DNA of 63,315 bases from Acetobacteraceae bacterium AT-5844 (GCA_000245075.1 JH600013.1:1-63315), one strand, 5' to 3'; shown: positions 19,478 to 28,379, counted from the stretch's first letter. Made by a program: numbers and translations. Notes: generated from the sequence alone by a model not told the origin.

Positions 19478-19654
19478 ATGGACAGCAAGCTGACCGAACG
19501 CCGCGGAACCCCGAAGAGCCGCGAGGACGCGATCAAGATCGCCCGTATGGAGCGTGAGAGCGCGGCCTATGCCGAACTGGCGGAAATGAACGGCAACTGG
19601 AACAGCTGGGGCGACAAGAACGGCTTCCTGCTGGGTTCCTATCGCCCGCACTGA
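19478..19654 (+). CDS. Small protein of unknown function, 58 residues
   Basis: I do not recognise this protein. It starts MDSKLTERRGTPKSRED, is strongly charged in its first half (Lys/Arg/Glu/Asp), has a helical stretch around AIKIARMERESAAYAELAE, and ends with an aromatic, glycine-rich tail around NWNSWGDKNGFLLG. There is no signal peptide or membrane segment. A perfect AGGAGG lies 7 nt before the ATG, one of the strongest ribosome binding sites in the window. An AT-rich promoter zone precedes it and a large hairpin terminator follows. The monocistronic layout suggests a highly expressed small cytosolic protein. An earlier in-frame ATG at 19430 lacks such a site. Confidence 0.72.
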   Translation: MDSKLTERRGTPKSREDAIKIARMERESAAYAELAEMNGNWNSWGDKNGFLLGSYRPH

Positions 19655-19681
19655 CCTGGTAAAGCTCACCGGCGTCATACC

Positions 19682-19723
19682 ACGGCCTGGCCGCATGCCC
19701 CGTAGGGCATGTCACCAGGCCGT
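19682..19723. terminator. Bidirectional hairpin terminator
   Basis: A two-part hairpin. The outer stem is ACGGCCTGG (19682-19690) with CCAGGCCGT (19715-19723); the inner stem is CATGCCC (19694-19700) with GGGCATG (19705-19711) and a CGTA loop. It lies between the convergent 58-residue gene and tarD, so it probably ends both transcripts. The U-tract is weak. Confidence 0.7.
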
Positions 19724-19733
19724 TGTCATATAA

Positions 19734-20918
19734 TCAGTCCATCAACTGCTTCAGCACGGCATACAGCCCCGCCTTCCGCTCGAAGCCGATGCCAGGGCTG
19801 TCCGGCAGCTTGATGCGGCTGTCTTCGACGGGGGTGTCGTCGGCAAAGCCCCCGAAGGGTGCGAAGACCTCCGGGTAGCTCTCATTGCCGCCCAAGCCCA
19901 ACCCCACCGCGATGTTCAGCGCGAACTGATGCCCCCCATGCGGCACACAGCGGCGGGGGCTCCATCCATGGCTGACCAGCATATCCAACGTGCGGAGATA
20001 TTCGACCAGGCCATAGGAGAGTGCCGGGTCGAATTGCAGGATGTCACGGTCCGACCGCAGCCCGCCGTGGCGGATGAGGTTGCGGGCATCGACCATGCTG
20101 AACAGGTTCTCGCCCGTGGCAATCGGCCCTTGGTAGTGCTCGGCCAGGGCGGCGTGGGTGCTGTAGTCCAGCGGGTCCAGCGGCTCCTCGTACCAGCGCA
20201 GCTTGTAGGGGGCGAGCGCGGCGCCGTAGCTCAGCGCGGCGTGCAGGCCAAAGCGGCCATTCACGTCGACGCAGAGGCGTGAACCATCGCCGCCCAGCAG
20301 CTTCAGCACGGCCTCGATGCGCGCGATATCCTCCTTCAAGGCATCGCGCAGCGGCGTGCCAGGCGCGCCGCCGATCTTCATCTTCACCACCGAGTAGCCC
20401 ATGCCGAGGTAGCGCCGCATTTCCTCGACGAGCGCATCGACACCTTTGCCCGGGTAGTAATAGCCGCCGGCGGCGTAGATCCAGGCGGACTCGTCGGCCT
20501 GCCCCTGCCGATAGCGTTCGGCAAGCAGCTTCCACAGCGGCACGCCTTCCAGCTTCGCCGCCGCGTCCCACAGTGCCATGTCCAGCACGCCGACGGCGAC
20601 GCTGCGCTCGCCATGGCCGCCGGGCTTCTCATTCTTCATCATGACAGCCCAGGCACCGCCCGGGTTCAGCGTGCCTTCGGGCGTGGCCAGCGCGACTTCC
20701 GGTGCCTCCAGCAGGCGCGGGATGAACCGCTCCTTCAGCAACCCCGGCTGCGCATAGCGGCCATTGGAATTGAAGCCGAAGCCGGTCGCGCGCTTGCCGT
20801 TGCCGTCCTCGACCGTGACGGCAACGATGCTCGCCGTCATCTTGGAGAAATCGATATAGGCGTTGGCGATATCGCTGGCGATCGGCGCGACGCCGTCGCG
20901 GATAGAGACGATGCGCAT
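19734..20918 (-). CDS. tarD: D(-)-tartrate dehydratase, enolase superfamily
   Basis: Dehydrates D-tartrate to oxaloacetate. The 394 residues closely resemble the characterised Bradyrhizobium TarD as I recall it, including the unusual N-terminal part AYIDFSKMT, FGFNSNGRYAQ and NEKPGGHGERSVAVG. Catalytic features can be read directly: the KxK motif in VVKMKIGG (K181 as base), Mg ligands D218 (DVNGR), E244 (WYEEP) and E270 (ATGEN), and H327 in CVPHGGHQ. An insertion of about eight residues follows KIGG relative to that enzyme. The start is 3 bp after a CaiB-type CoA transferase gene, so the two are co-transcribed. Confidence 0.88.
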   Translation of the reverse strand: MRIVSIRDGVAPIASDIANAYIDFSKMTASIVAVTVEDGNGKRATGFGFNSNGRYAQPGLLKERFIPRLLEAPEVALATPEGTLNPGGAWAVMMKNEKPGGHGERSVAVGVLDMALWDAAAKLEGVPLWKLLAERYRQGQADESAWIYAAGGYYYPGKGVDALVEEMRRYLGMGYSVVKMKIGGAPGTPLRDALKEDIARIEAVLKLLGGDGSRLCVDVNGRFGLHAALSYGAALAPYKLRWYEEPLDPLDYSTHAALAEHYQGPIATGENLFSMVDARNLIRHGGLRSDRDILQFDPALSYGLVEYLRTLDMLVSHGWSPRRCVPHGGHQFALNIAVGLGLGGNESYPEVFAPFGGFADDTPVEDSRIKLPDSPGIGFERKAGLYAVLKQLMD

Positions 20919-20921
20919 GTC

Positions 20922-22088
20922 TCAGATCACCTTCATGGCGCGCAGGCTGTCGATTTCCTCAGACGCGAAGCCAAACTCCCGCAAGACGGCGGTGGTGTGC
21001 TGGCCGCGTTCCGGCGTCGGCACGCGCGGCGGCTCGACACCGGCAAGCTGCATCGGCGGCCGCACCAGTTCGATCTCGCCGAGCTTCGGATGCTGCACCG
21101 CCCAGGCGAGGCCGAGATGCTTCACCTGCTCGTCGGCGAAGACCTGGTCCATCGAATAGACGGGACCACAGGGCACACCCGCCGCGTTGAATTTGCTAAC
21201 CCAGTTGGCGGAGGTGTCGCTGTTCAGCCTCTCCTGGATCACCGCATTCGTCTTGTCGCGATTGGCGCTGCGCAATGCGTCCGTGGCCAGATCCGGGTCT
21301 GCCGGGTCGAGGTCCAGCAACTCGACGATCCGGCGCCACATTTCATCGCCGCCGGCGGCGATGTTGATGATGCCATCGCTGGTGCGGAACAGGCCCGTGG
21401 GAATGGTCGTGGGGTGATTGTTGCCGGCCTGCTGCGGCACTTCGTGCTTCATGGTCCAGCGCGTGGCCTGGAAGTCCATCATGGCCACCATCGCTTCCAG
21501 CAGGCTGGTGTGGACCCAGCGGCCCTTGCCCGTTTGCTCCCGCTCCAGCAGCGCGACCAGAATACCGATGGAGCAGTAAAGCCCCGCCGTCAGGTCGGCC
21601 ACGGGAATGCCAGCCCGCACGGGGCCCTGGCCGGGCAGGCCCGTCACGCTCATCAGCCCGCCCATGCCCTGCGCGATCTGGTCGAAGCCGGGCCGCTTGG
21701 CGTAGGGGCCATCCTGGCCAAAGCCCGAGATGCTGCCCAGCACGATGCGCGGATTGATCGCCGCCAGGGATTCATAGTCGATGCCGAGCCGCGCCTTCAC
21801 ATCCGGGCGGTAGTTCTCCACCACCACATCCGCCTGCTGCACCATCCGGCGGAAAGCAGCGAGCCCTTCCGGCTTTTTCAGGTTGAGCGTGATGCCGCGC
21901 TTGTTGCGATGGACGTTCTGATAGTCCGGCCCAAGCGTCGCGCCGCCCAGCCCCTTGCCGGTATCCACATCCTCCGGCGCTTCGATCTTGATGACATTGG
22001 CGCCCCAATCGGCCAATTGCCGCACGGCCGTCGGGCCGGAGCGGACGCGGGTGAGATCGAGGACAGTGAAGCGGGAGAGCGGCAACAT
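20922..22088 (-). CDS. CaiB/BaiF-type CoA transferase (family III)
   Basis: A 388-residue member of the formyl-CoA/carnitine CoA-transferase family, which moves CoA between carboxylic acids. Family marks are FTVLDLTRVRSGPTAVRQLADWGANVIKIE at the N-terminus (ends quoted), NKRGITLNLK, VVENYRPDV and RAGIPVADLTAGL, where the catalytic Asp (the equivalent of FRC D169) should be the Asp of VADL. It is directly upstream of tarD with a 3-bp gap, an uncommon pairing. A hydroxydicarboxylate could be its acceptor, but that is inference. Substrate prediction within this family from sequence alone is unreliable. Confidence 0.86.
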   Translation of the reverse strand: MLPLSRFTVLDLTRVRSGPTAVRQLADWGANVIKIEAPEDVDTGKGLGGATLGPDYQNVHRNKRGITLNLKKPEGLAAFRRMVQQADVVVENYRPDVKARLGIDYESLAAINPRIVLGSISGFGQDGPYAKRPGFDQIAQGMGGLMSVTGLPGQGPVRAGIPVADLTAGLYCSIGILVALLEREQTGKGRWVHTSLLEAMVAMMDFQATRWTMKHEVPQQAGNNHPTTIPTGLFRTSDGIINIAAGGDEMWRRIVELLDLDPADPDLATDALRSANRDKTNAVIQERLNSDTSANWVSKFNAAGVPCGPVYSMDQVFADEQVKHLGLAWAVQHPKLGEIELVRPPMQLAGVEPPRVPTPERGQHTTAVLREFGFASEEIDSLRAMKVI

Positions 22089-22163
22089 GGGGCTGTGATT
22101 TCCTCCGACTGGCGCCGCCAGAGTAGCGCGGGCGCGCCAGCAGGAAACCCCCGCATCCCGCCC

Positions 22164-22688
22164 TCAGCCGCGCGGCGAGTCCGACAGGCGGGCGAAGGGG
22201 CCATAGAGATCGTTCAACTCCGTATCCTTCCCCAGCTTGCTGTAGCGCAGGGCCGAGGCCGGGTCCTGCGGCTGCACGGCGAGCATGTGGCGGCCCTGGC
22301 GATCGAGGAACAGAAGGTGCCGGTGGCTGTCTCCGCGATGGATCACATAGACTTGCTTCATCTCGGCCACCCGCTCATCGAGGTCGGCCAGGGCACGTTG
22401 GCGCCAGGCGAGGGACCATTGGTCCAGGCTTTGCGCCATGGTCGTCTCGGAGCCCGGCGAAGAAGGCTCGGGCGGCAAGGCATCCAGCAGCCGGTCCAGA
22501 TCCTCCCGAAGGCGGCAAATCACGGGATTCTGCGCCGGGTTGGAATCGGTCTGTTTCGCCAGCGCCGCCCGGGCTTCCACGATCATCTGAAGCCGGGTGG
22601 CCTCATCACTGCCCCCGTAGCCGGTAAAACGCTGGGCGCTATAGGCGGCGGGCTGGGTCTGGGACCCGGTCTTGCGGTCTGTCGTCAT
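22164..22688 (-). CDS. Uncharacterised protein, 174 residues
   Basis: Not recognised. The protein is soluble, starts MTTDRKTGSQTQPAAYS, and has a charged helical middle (around EARAALAKQTDSNP and REDLDRLLDALPPE). Toward the C-terminus a compact alternating segment around QVYVIHRGDSHRHLLFLDRQG is the most conserved-looking stretch. There is no signal peptide or transmembrane segment. Codon and composition pattern match neighbouring genes, supporting a real gene. The start at 22688 is preferred over one 25 codons upstream because that extension is low-complexity. It stands between the CoA transferase and the copper operon with gaps of 75 and 113 bp. Confidence 0.55.
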   Translation of the reverse strand: MTTDRKTGSQTQPAAYSAQRFTGYGGSDEATRLQMIVEARAALAKQTDSNPAQNPVICRLREDLDRLLDALPPEPSSPGSETTMAQSLDQWSLAWRQRALADLDERVAEMKQVYVIHRGDSHRHLLFLDRQGRHMLAVQPQDPASALRYSKLGKDTELNDLYGPFARLSDSPRG

Positions 22689-22801
22689 CGCGGCTGGCCC
22701 TGTGCGCCGGCGGAAAGGGCCGGCTCCATGCGGCGCTTTCCATGCCATGGGCATCATGAACAAAGCGTGCAGGAACCGGCGATGACGTCGCTCCGGCCCT
22801 C

Positions 22802-23014
22802 TCAGGCCTCCAGGGCCACGCTTTCATAGCCCTCGTCGCGAATCGCCGCTTCGACGCGTTCGCGGGGCAGGCTGGTGATGGCGCGGACCTTGCCGGCCTT
22901 GAGATCCACGTCGACCTGCGCGGAGGGGTCGCCAGCCTGGATCGCCTGGGTCACGGCCCGCACGCAATGGGCGCAATCCATGCCGCGCACCAGGAGTTCG
23001 ATAGTCTGGCTCAT
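22802..23014 (-). CDS. copZ: Copper chaperone, heavy-metal-associated domain
   Basis: A 70-residue single HMA domain with a ferredoxin-like fold. The Cu(I) site is GMDCAHC near residues 11-17 (the MxCxxC pattern), followed by the usual helix around VRAVTQAIQAGDPSAQVDVDL. It delivers Cu(I) to CopA or to the sensor in the cytosol. The start at 23014 overlaps the stop of the MerR-type regulator (ATGA), making it the third gene of copA-cueR-copZ. A longer upstream start would fall inside the regulator and is rejected. Confidence 0.92.
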   Translation of the reverse strand: MSQTIELLVRGMDCAHCVRAVTQAIQAGDPSAQVDVDLKAGKVRAITSLPRERVEAAIRDEGYESVALEA

Positions 23015-23400
23015 ACTGTTTTCTCCAACTCGTCCAGAATGGGGCATTCAGGCCGCTCATCACCGCCGCAATGGGCGGCCAGGTGGCGCAGGCTGCGCGC
23101 CATGGCCTGCATGGCCTCGGCCTTCGCTTCCAGCGCCTCGACATGGGCCAGGGCGATGCTGCGCACATCGGCGCTGGCCCGGTTACGGTCAGCCCACAGC
23201 GCCAGCAGCTTCCGCACATCCTCCAGCGGAAACGCCAACGCCCGGGCGTGACGGATAAAGCGGAGCCGGGCGACATCCGACTCGTCATAATCGCGATAGC
23301 CATTGGAAAGACGGCGCGGATTGATCAGCTCCAGCGACTCATAGTGCCGGATCATCTTGGCGGTGACGCCGGAGCGCTTTGCCGCGGTGCCGATGTTCAT
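23011..23400 (-). CDS. cueR: MerR-family copper-responsive regulator
   Basis: A 129-residue activator that senses Cu(I). The N-terminal winged helix is MNIGTAAKRSGVTAKMIRHYE (quoted in part), and a dimerising coiled coil follows. The metal-binding loop holds C111 and C119 in CGGDERPECPI, the C-x7-C spacing of E. coli CueR (C112/C120). The absence of the third Cys of Zn/Cd/Hg sensors supports monovalent metal sensing. Its ATG overlaps the copA stop and its stop overlaps the copZ start. It most likely activates the promoter at 25767-25797. Confidence 0.93.
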   Translation of the reverse strand: MNIGTAAKRSGVTAKMIRHYESLELINPRRLSNGYRDYDESDVARLRFIRHARALAFPLEDVRKLLALWADRNRASADVRSIALAHVEALEAKAEAMQAMARSLRHLAAHCGGDERPECPILDELEKTV

Positions 23401-25760
23401 GCAGCCCTCCACCGTGCCAGCAGCAGCGCATTGGACAGCACGGCCACTGAGGAAAACGCCATCGCCGCTCCCGCCAGAGCGGGGGAAAGTCCCCCCAGCG
23501 CGGCCAGCGGAACGCCCAGCGCATTGAAGCCGAAAGCCCAGACCAGGTTCTGCCTGATCTTCGTCAGGGTCCGGCGGGTGATGTCGAGCGTCGCCGGCAC
23601 CAGCGCCGGGTCCGGCCGCAGCAGAGTGACATGCGCGGCGGCGATCGCGGCGTCGGTGCCGCTGCCCATGGCGATGCCGAGATCGGCGCTGGCCAGTGCC
23701 GCCGCGTCATTGACCCCGTCGCCAACCATGGCGACGCGCTTGCCCGCATCCCGCCAGGCCATGACCTGGGCCGCCTTCCTGTCCGGCAGGATACCGGCGG
23801 CGACGTTGTCGATGCCCAGGCGGACCGCAACACCGGCGGCCGCATCCGGCCCGTCGCCGGTCAGCATCGCGACCTCGACCCCTTGGTCCTTCAAGGCGTG
23901 GATGGCGGCCTCGGCACTCGCGCGAGGCGCATCGGCGAAGGCGAGCAGAGCCAGCAGGCGAGGACCAGCGGGATCGATCAGCCAGGACAGGGTGTGGCCC
24001 TGGCCCGCCTCGGCCTTGGCTGCTTCCTGCATCGTCCCGGGCTGCAACCCGGTTTCCTCCAGCAGGCGGGTGCTGCCGAGCACGAAGCGACGGCCGTCCA
24101 CCACGCCTTCTACCCCTCGCCCCGGCAGGGCGCGAAAGGCATCGGCCGGAGGGGGATGACCGCCCGCCTCCTTGAGCACGGCACGGGCCAGAGGATGCTC
24201 GCTGCCGGCCTGCAGGCGTGCGGCGAGCGCCAGCGCTTCCTCCCGCGCCATGTCGGGAGCGGTGTGCAGGGCGGCCAGGCTCGGCTGGCCTTCCGTCAGC
24301 GTGCCGGTCTTGTCGAAAGCCACGAGGCTGATGTGACCGGCCTGCTCAAGGGCGACAGCATCGCGGATCAGGATGCCGGAGCGAGCCGCGGCACCGGTGC
24401 CTGCCATGATGGCGGCGGGGGTGGCAAGGCCCAGGGCACAAGGGCAGGCGATGACCAGGACCGCCACCGCATGGAGCAGCGCCACAGCCACTCCGGCGCC
24501 AGCCAGCAGCCAGCCGAAGAAGGCGATGACCGAGATGGCCACCACGGCAGGGACGAATACGGCGCTCACACGGTCCACCAGCTTTTGAACCGGTGCGCGG
24601 CTGGCCTGCGCGGCCTGCACCAGCGCCGCCACCTGCGCCAGCCGGGTATCGCCGCCGACCGCCGTGGCACGAATCACCAGCCGGCCGTCCAAGGAGACGG
24701 TCCCTGTTGCCACGGTATCGCCAACGCCTTTCTCCACGGCCCGGCTCTCGCCGGTCAGGGCGCTTTCGTCCAGGCCGGCCGCGCCTTCCTCCACCAAGCC
24801 ATCGGCAGGCACGCGTTCACCGGGCCGCACCACGACGCGGTCTCCCACGCGGAGCAGGGCAAGCGGTACCTCCGCCTCCCGCCCCTCGGCATCCAGTCGG
24901 CGGGCCGTGCGGGGCCGGAGTGCCAGCAACGCCGCAATGGCCGCCCCTGTCGCACGCTTGGCGCGGGCCTCGAAGAAGCGGCCGAGCAGGACGAAGGCGA
25001 TGACAATCGCGGCGGCCTCGAAATAGAGATGATGGCTGCCCTGTAGCAGCAGCACGACGGACAGGCCGAAGGCCGCGCTGGTGCCGAGCGCCACAAGCAA
25101 ATCCATGTTGCCTACGCCGGCACGCAGGGCTCGCCAGCCCGCCCGGTAGAAGCGCGCGCCCAGCCAGAACTGCAGAGGTGCCGCCAGCAGCAGTTGCGCC
25201 CAGCCCGGCGGCATCCAGTGCTGGCCCAACGCCATTCCCGCCATCCCGGCAAGGAAGGGTGCGGCGAGCAGAAAGGCTATCGCCAGTTCGATCTCACCCC
25301 GGCGGTCAGGCTTGGTCTCCGATGGCGCTTCTTCGGACGACGCGGCCAGGGCATAGCCGGCCTTTTCCAACGCCGCGGCCAAGGCCGCGATCTCGACGGA
25401 CGGTAGCAAGCGAAGATGCGCCTGTTCCGTCGCGAGATTGACGCTGACCTCCAGCACGCCCGGGACCTTTTCCAGCGCGCGCTGGACACGGCCGGCGCAA
25501 CTCGCGCAGGTCATGCCGCTGACCCCGATATCGCGCACCGTTTCGGCTACGCCATAGCCGGCGGCCTCAACAGCTTCTGCGAGCGCCGGGAACGGCACCG
25601 AACCATGCAGCGTGGCCTGCTCGGTGGCGAGATTGACCGAGACGTCTTGTACTCCCGGCACCTTGCGGAGCGCGCGCTCCACCCGGCCGGCGCAGCTCGC
25701 GCATGTCATGCCAGTGATGGGGAGAGTGAGGGCCTGGGAGGGGAGGGCTGTATCGGGCAT
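23397..25760 (-). CDS. copA: Copper-exporting P1B-type ATPase
   Basis: An inner-membrane Cu(I) efflux pump of 787 residues. Two N-terminal HMA domains each carry GMTCASCAGRV. Then come eight predicted membrane helices, the TGES-containing actuator, the transmembrane metal site CPC in VIACPCALGLATP, the phosphorylation site DKTGTLTEG, an HP motif near SEHPLARAV, and the hinge GDGVNDAAAL. I chose ATG 25760 because the candidate at 25769 falls inside the -10 element of the promoter. With 25760 the predicted transcription start coincides with the start codon. It is the first gene of the copper operon. Confidence 0.95.
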   Translation of the reverse strand: MPDTALPSQALTLPITGMTCASCAGRVERALRKVPGVQDVSVNLATEQATLHGSVPFPALAEAVEAAGYGVAETVRDIGVSGMTCASCAGRVQRALEKVPGVLEVSVNLATEQAHLRLLPSVEIAALAAALEKAGYALAASSEEAPSETKPDRRGEIELAIAFLLAAPFLAGMAGMALGQHWMPPGWAQLLLAAPLQFWLGARFYRAGWRALRAGVGNMDLLVALGTSAAFGLSVVLLLQGSHHLYFEAAAIVIAFVLLGRFFEARAKRATGAAIAALLALRPRTARRLDAEGREAEVPLALLRVGDRVVVRPGERVPADGLVEEGAAGLDESALTGESRAVEKGVGDTVATGTVSLDGRLVIRATAVGGDTRLAQVAALVQAAQASRAPVQKLVDRVSAVFVPAVVAISVIAFFGWLLAGAGVAVALLHAVAVLVIACPCALGLATPAAIMAGTGAAARSGILIRDAVALEQAGHISLVAFDKTGTLTEGQPSLAALHTAPDMAREEALALAARLQAGSEHPLARAVLKEAGGHPPPADAFRALPGRGVEGVVDGRRFVLGSTRLLEETGLQPGTMQEAAKAEAGQGHTLSWLIDPAGPRLLALLAFADAPRASAEAAIHALKDQGVEVAMLTGDGPDAAAGVAVRLGIDNVAAGILPDRKAAQVMAWRDAGKRVAMVGDGVNDAAALASADLGIAMGSGTDAAIAAAHVTLLRPDPALVPATLDITRRTLTKIRQNLVWAFGFNALGVPLAALGGLSPALAGAAMAFSSVAVLSNALLLARWRAA

Positions 25761-25766
25761 GCGTCC

Positions 25767-25797
25767 CATGTAGGGATTCCCATAATGGGAAGGTCAA
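25767..25797 (-). promoter_or_regulatory. CueR-type promoter of the cop operon
   Basis: Read on the minus strand: a -35 of TTGACC (25797-25792), a 19-bp spacer, and a -10 of TACATG (25772-25767). The spacer contains the dyad TTCCCAT-T-ATGGGAA. Overlong 19-20 bp spacers with a central dyad are the hallmark of MerR-family promoters, and the TTGACCTTCCC opening matches known CueR promoters. The -10 lies only 6 bp before the copA ATG. Confidence 0.85.
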
Positions 25798-25849
25798 GGG
25801 CACTGAATGCCGATTGACGAAGCCCACGCGGCAGGGAACATCCGCTGCC

Positions 25850-26896
25850 ATGCACCCCTTACCGCTCCGCCCGGCGCTGATGGCGCTCGCCCTGACCTCA
25901 ACCCTTGGCTTTTCTGTGCCGGATGCCCTGGCTCAGCAGGCACAGAACCGCTTCCAGATCGTCAACCGCACCGGCCAGCAGGCCAGCGCCGTCTATGCCG
26001 TTCGCAGCGGCCGGCCGAACTGGGGCGGCAATCTGGCGCCCGGGCCGATGCCCACCGACAAGGCGCTGACCATCCGCCCCGATGCGGAGGCCGGGTGCCG
26101 CTTCGATGTGCGGCTGGTGCTGGCCGATGGGCGGGAAGCCGTGCTGCGCAACCAGGATATCTGCGCCAATCCCCGCGCCGTGCTGGAGCCAGCTTCCGTC
26201 CGTGCCGCCACCGAGGCCGCGCCAACGCAGCCCGCGCCCGGGCGGCCGAATCCGCAGGCGCGGGCGGTGTCCAGCGGTACGGGCTTCGTGGTGGCGACCG
26301 ACCGCGTGCTGACCAACCAGCATGTGGTGAATGGCTGCGACAGGGTCTTTATCCGCACGGCCGATGGACGGATGCTGCCTGCGGTGCCCCCCGCGCGGGT
26401 TGATGCGAATCTGGACCTGTCGCTGTTGGCCGTGCCGGGCAATCCGGGCCCGGCCCTGCCCTTCCGGGCGGAGCCGGAAATCCGGCGGGGTGAAAGCGTC
26501 ATCGCCTACGGCTTCCCCCTCCCCGGCTTGCTGTCTTCCGACCCCAAGCTCACGCGTGGGGAGGTGAACGGGCTCAACGGGCTGGCCAACAACCCGACCC
26601 AGTATCAGATCAGCGCCCCGGTGCAGCCGGGCAATTCCGGCGGACCGCTGCTGGACCTGCATGGCAATGTGGTTGGCGTCATCGTGAGCAAGCTCAATGC
26701 CGGAGTGGTGTCCCAGCGTACTGGCGATATCGCGCAGAACATCAACTTCGCGGTCAAGGGAACCGAGGCCGTGCAGTTCCTCCGCCGCGCCGGGCTGACC
26801 CCGGCGATGGGCGACAGCCGTGGCACGGAGCGGAGCGCGGCCGATGTCGGCGAGATCGCCAACCGCAGCACTGTGTTCATTCGCTGCGAGCTGTAA
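25850..26896 (+). CDS. Secreted trypsin-like serine protease
   Basis: A 348-residue S1-type protease. A Sec signal peptide (about residues 1-28, ending in DALAQQ) is followed by a small Cys-containing N-terminal module (about 33-107), a Pro/Ala linker and the protease domain (about 138-325). The triad reads H158 in TNQHVV, D189 in ANLDLSLL and S263 in QPGNSGGPLLD. It lacks PDZ domains, unlike DegP. The start is placed at the ATG before the signal peptide; an in-frame TTG at 25814 would spoil it. It is divergent from copA and ends convergent with the MATE gene. Probably periplasmic or exported; targets unknown. Confidence 0.87.
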   Translation: MHPLPLRPALMALALTSTLGFSVPDALAQQAQNRFQIVNRTGQQASAVYAVRSGRPNWGGNLAPGPMPTDKALTIRPDAEAGCRFDVRLVLADGREAVLRNQDICANPRAVLEPASVRAATEAAPTQPAPGRPNPQARAVSSGTGFVVATDRVLTNQHVVNGCDRVFIRTADGRMLPAVPPARVDANLDLSLLAVPGNPGPALPFRAEPEIRRGESVIAYGFPLPGLLSSDPKLTRGEVNGLNGLANNPTQYQISAPVQPGNSGGPLLDLHGNVVGVIVSKLNAGVVSQRTGDIAQNINFAVKGTEAVQFLRRAGLTPAMGDSRGTERSAADVGEIANRSTVFIRCEL

Positions 26897-26942
26897 CCGG
26901 CCAAAGCTCCCGGGTGGCCGCGAGCGTCGTCGGCGCCCGCGG

Positions 26943-28316
26943 TCACGCCGCGGCGGTGGTGAGGACACGCCACCGCCAGGTCATCAGCACAGCGACGATG
27001 GCCAGGCCGGCGGCAAGACCAAGCCAGATACCCAGCGGACCGAGGCCGACGCCGTAGACGAGCAACAGTCCGAAAGGCAGGCCCAGGCCCCAGTATCCCA
27101 GCGCCGCGAAAAGCAGCGGCAGGCGGGTGTCCTTCAGGCCGCGCAAGGCGCCGGCCGCAGCGACCTGAACGCCATCGGCGAGTTGGAACAAGCCAGCCAC
27201 TATCAGGAGCGTGGCGGCGAGGCGGCGTGTATCCTCGAGTTCCGGTGCAAGGAACAGCGCGGCCAGACGCTCGGGGAACAGGAAGAGCAATGTCGCGGTC
27301 ACTGCCATGAAGGCGGCCGCGAGGCCGATGGCAGTCCAGCCCGCAAGCCGCACGCCGATGGCATTGCTCGCACCAGCCGCCAGCCCCACACGTGCCGTGG
27401 CGGCCTGGCTGATGCCCATGGGGATCATGAAACAGGCACTGGCTGTCTGCAGCGCCACGGCATGCGCTGCCACCGCCATGGACCCGAACCAGCCCATGAT
27501 GAGCGCGGTACCGCTGAAGATGCCAATCTCCAGCAACATGGTTCCGGCGATGGGCAAGCCGATACGCAGCAATTCCGCCATGCGGTGCCAATCCGTGCGC
27601 CAGAAGCGGCCCGCCAGGCGGAAGCGGGAAAAGCGCCGGTCCAGCGACACGAGAACGGCCAGCCCGACGAACATGACGATGTTCGAGGTGGCGCTGGCGA
27701 TGCCCGCGCCCAGCACCCCCAGCGATGGAATGCCGAAGGCGCCTAGCACCAGCGTGTAGCTCAGCACGGCGTTAAGCCCGACCGCCGCCAGCGACACCCA
27801 GAGCGCCGCCCTGGGGCGCTCCAGCGCTGAGAGGAAGCCCCGAAGCAGCATGAAGCCATAGAAGGGAAACAGCCCCCACATCATGGCACGCGTGAAGGTC
27901 TGGGCGGCTTCGGCGAGATCAGCCTGCTGGCCGGTGGCGCGCAGGATGGGTGCGCTGTTCCAGAGCAGCAGGGCGATGGGGATATAGACGGCCGCTCCCA
28001 GCCAGACCGCCTGCCGGAAGGTGCGGCGCATTTCCCGCATGTGCCGCCGGACGCGGCCCCTCTCCTGCGCCATCATGGCGGTGGCGGCAAAGGCCAGGCC
28101 GAATGGCAGCGCCATGGCGATGAAATGCAGGTTGCCGCCCAGCGTCGCCGCGGCCAGCGGCAATTCGCCAAGATGGCCGAGGAAGATCGTGTCCGTCAGA
28201 ACCAGGGCGACCTGCGAGAGATTGGTCAGGGCGAGCGGCCAGGCCAGCATCAGCATGGCGCGCAGTTCGGCGCCCCAGCCGAGCGCGGCGGGCTGAAGGG
28301 TGGACGAGGTGTTCAT
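26943..28316 (-). CDS. MATE-family efflux transporter
   Basis: A 457-residue exporter with twelve hydrophobic segments in two related halves, of the NorM/DinF type that uses Na+ or H+ antiport. The opening has the family pattern LAWPLALTNLSQVALVLTDT and the second half has the matching LRIGLPIAGTMLLEIG. It follows fhuF by 63 bp on the same strand, downstream of an FMN oxidase gene. The three may form one operon reading from the Fur-box-like site. MATE proteins can export siderophores or drugs; the context favours an iron-related cargo, as an inference. Confidence 0.88.
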   Translation of the reverse strand: MNTSSTLQPAALGWGAELRAMLMLAWPLALTNLSQVALVLTDTIFLGHLGELPLAAATLGGNLHFIAMALPFGLAFAATAMMAQERGRVRRHMREMRRTFRQAVWLGAAVYIPIALLLWNSAPILRATGQQADLAEAAQTFTRAMMWGLFPFYGFMLLRGFLSALERPRAALWVSLAAVGLNAVLSYTLVLGAFGIPSLGVLGAGIASATSNIVMFVGLAVLVSLDRRFSRFRLAGRFWRTDWHRMAELLRIGLPIAGTMLLEIGIFSGTALIMGWFGSMAVAAHAVALQTASACFMIPMGISQAATARVGLAAGASNAIGVRLAGWTAIGLAAAFMAVTATLLFLFPERLAALFLAPELEDTRRLAATLLIVAGLFQLADGVQVAAAGALRGLKDTRLPLLFAALGYWGLGLPFGLLLVYGVGLGPLGIWLGLAAGLAIVAVLMTWRWRVLTTAAA

Positions 28317-28379
28317 GACGGACGCTCCTTCGGCGGGCCGGCTTATGCCGGCGGCGCGCCAGGCGCAACCGCGAGAGGT

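Noticed and set aside
20613..22829. A 738-codon plus-strand frame across tarD and the CoA transferase
   Set aside because: Antisense shadow in GC-rich DNA; both minus-strand genes show full catalytic motifs.
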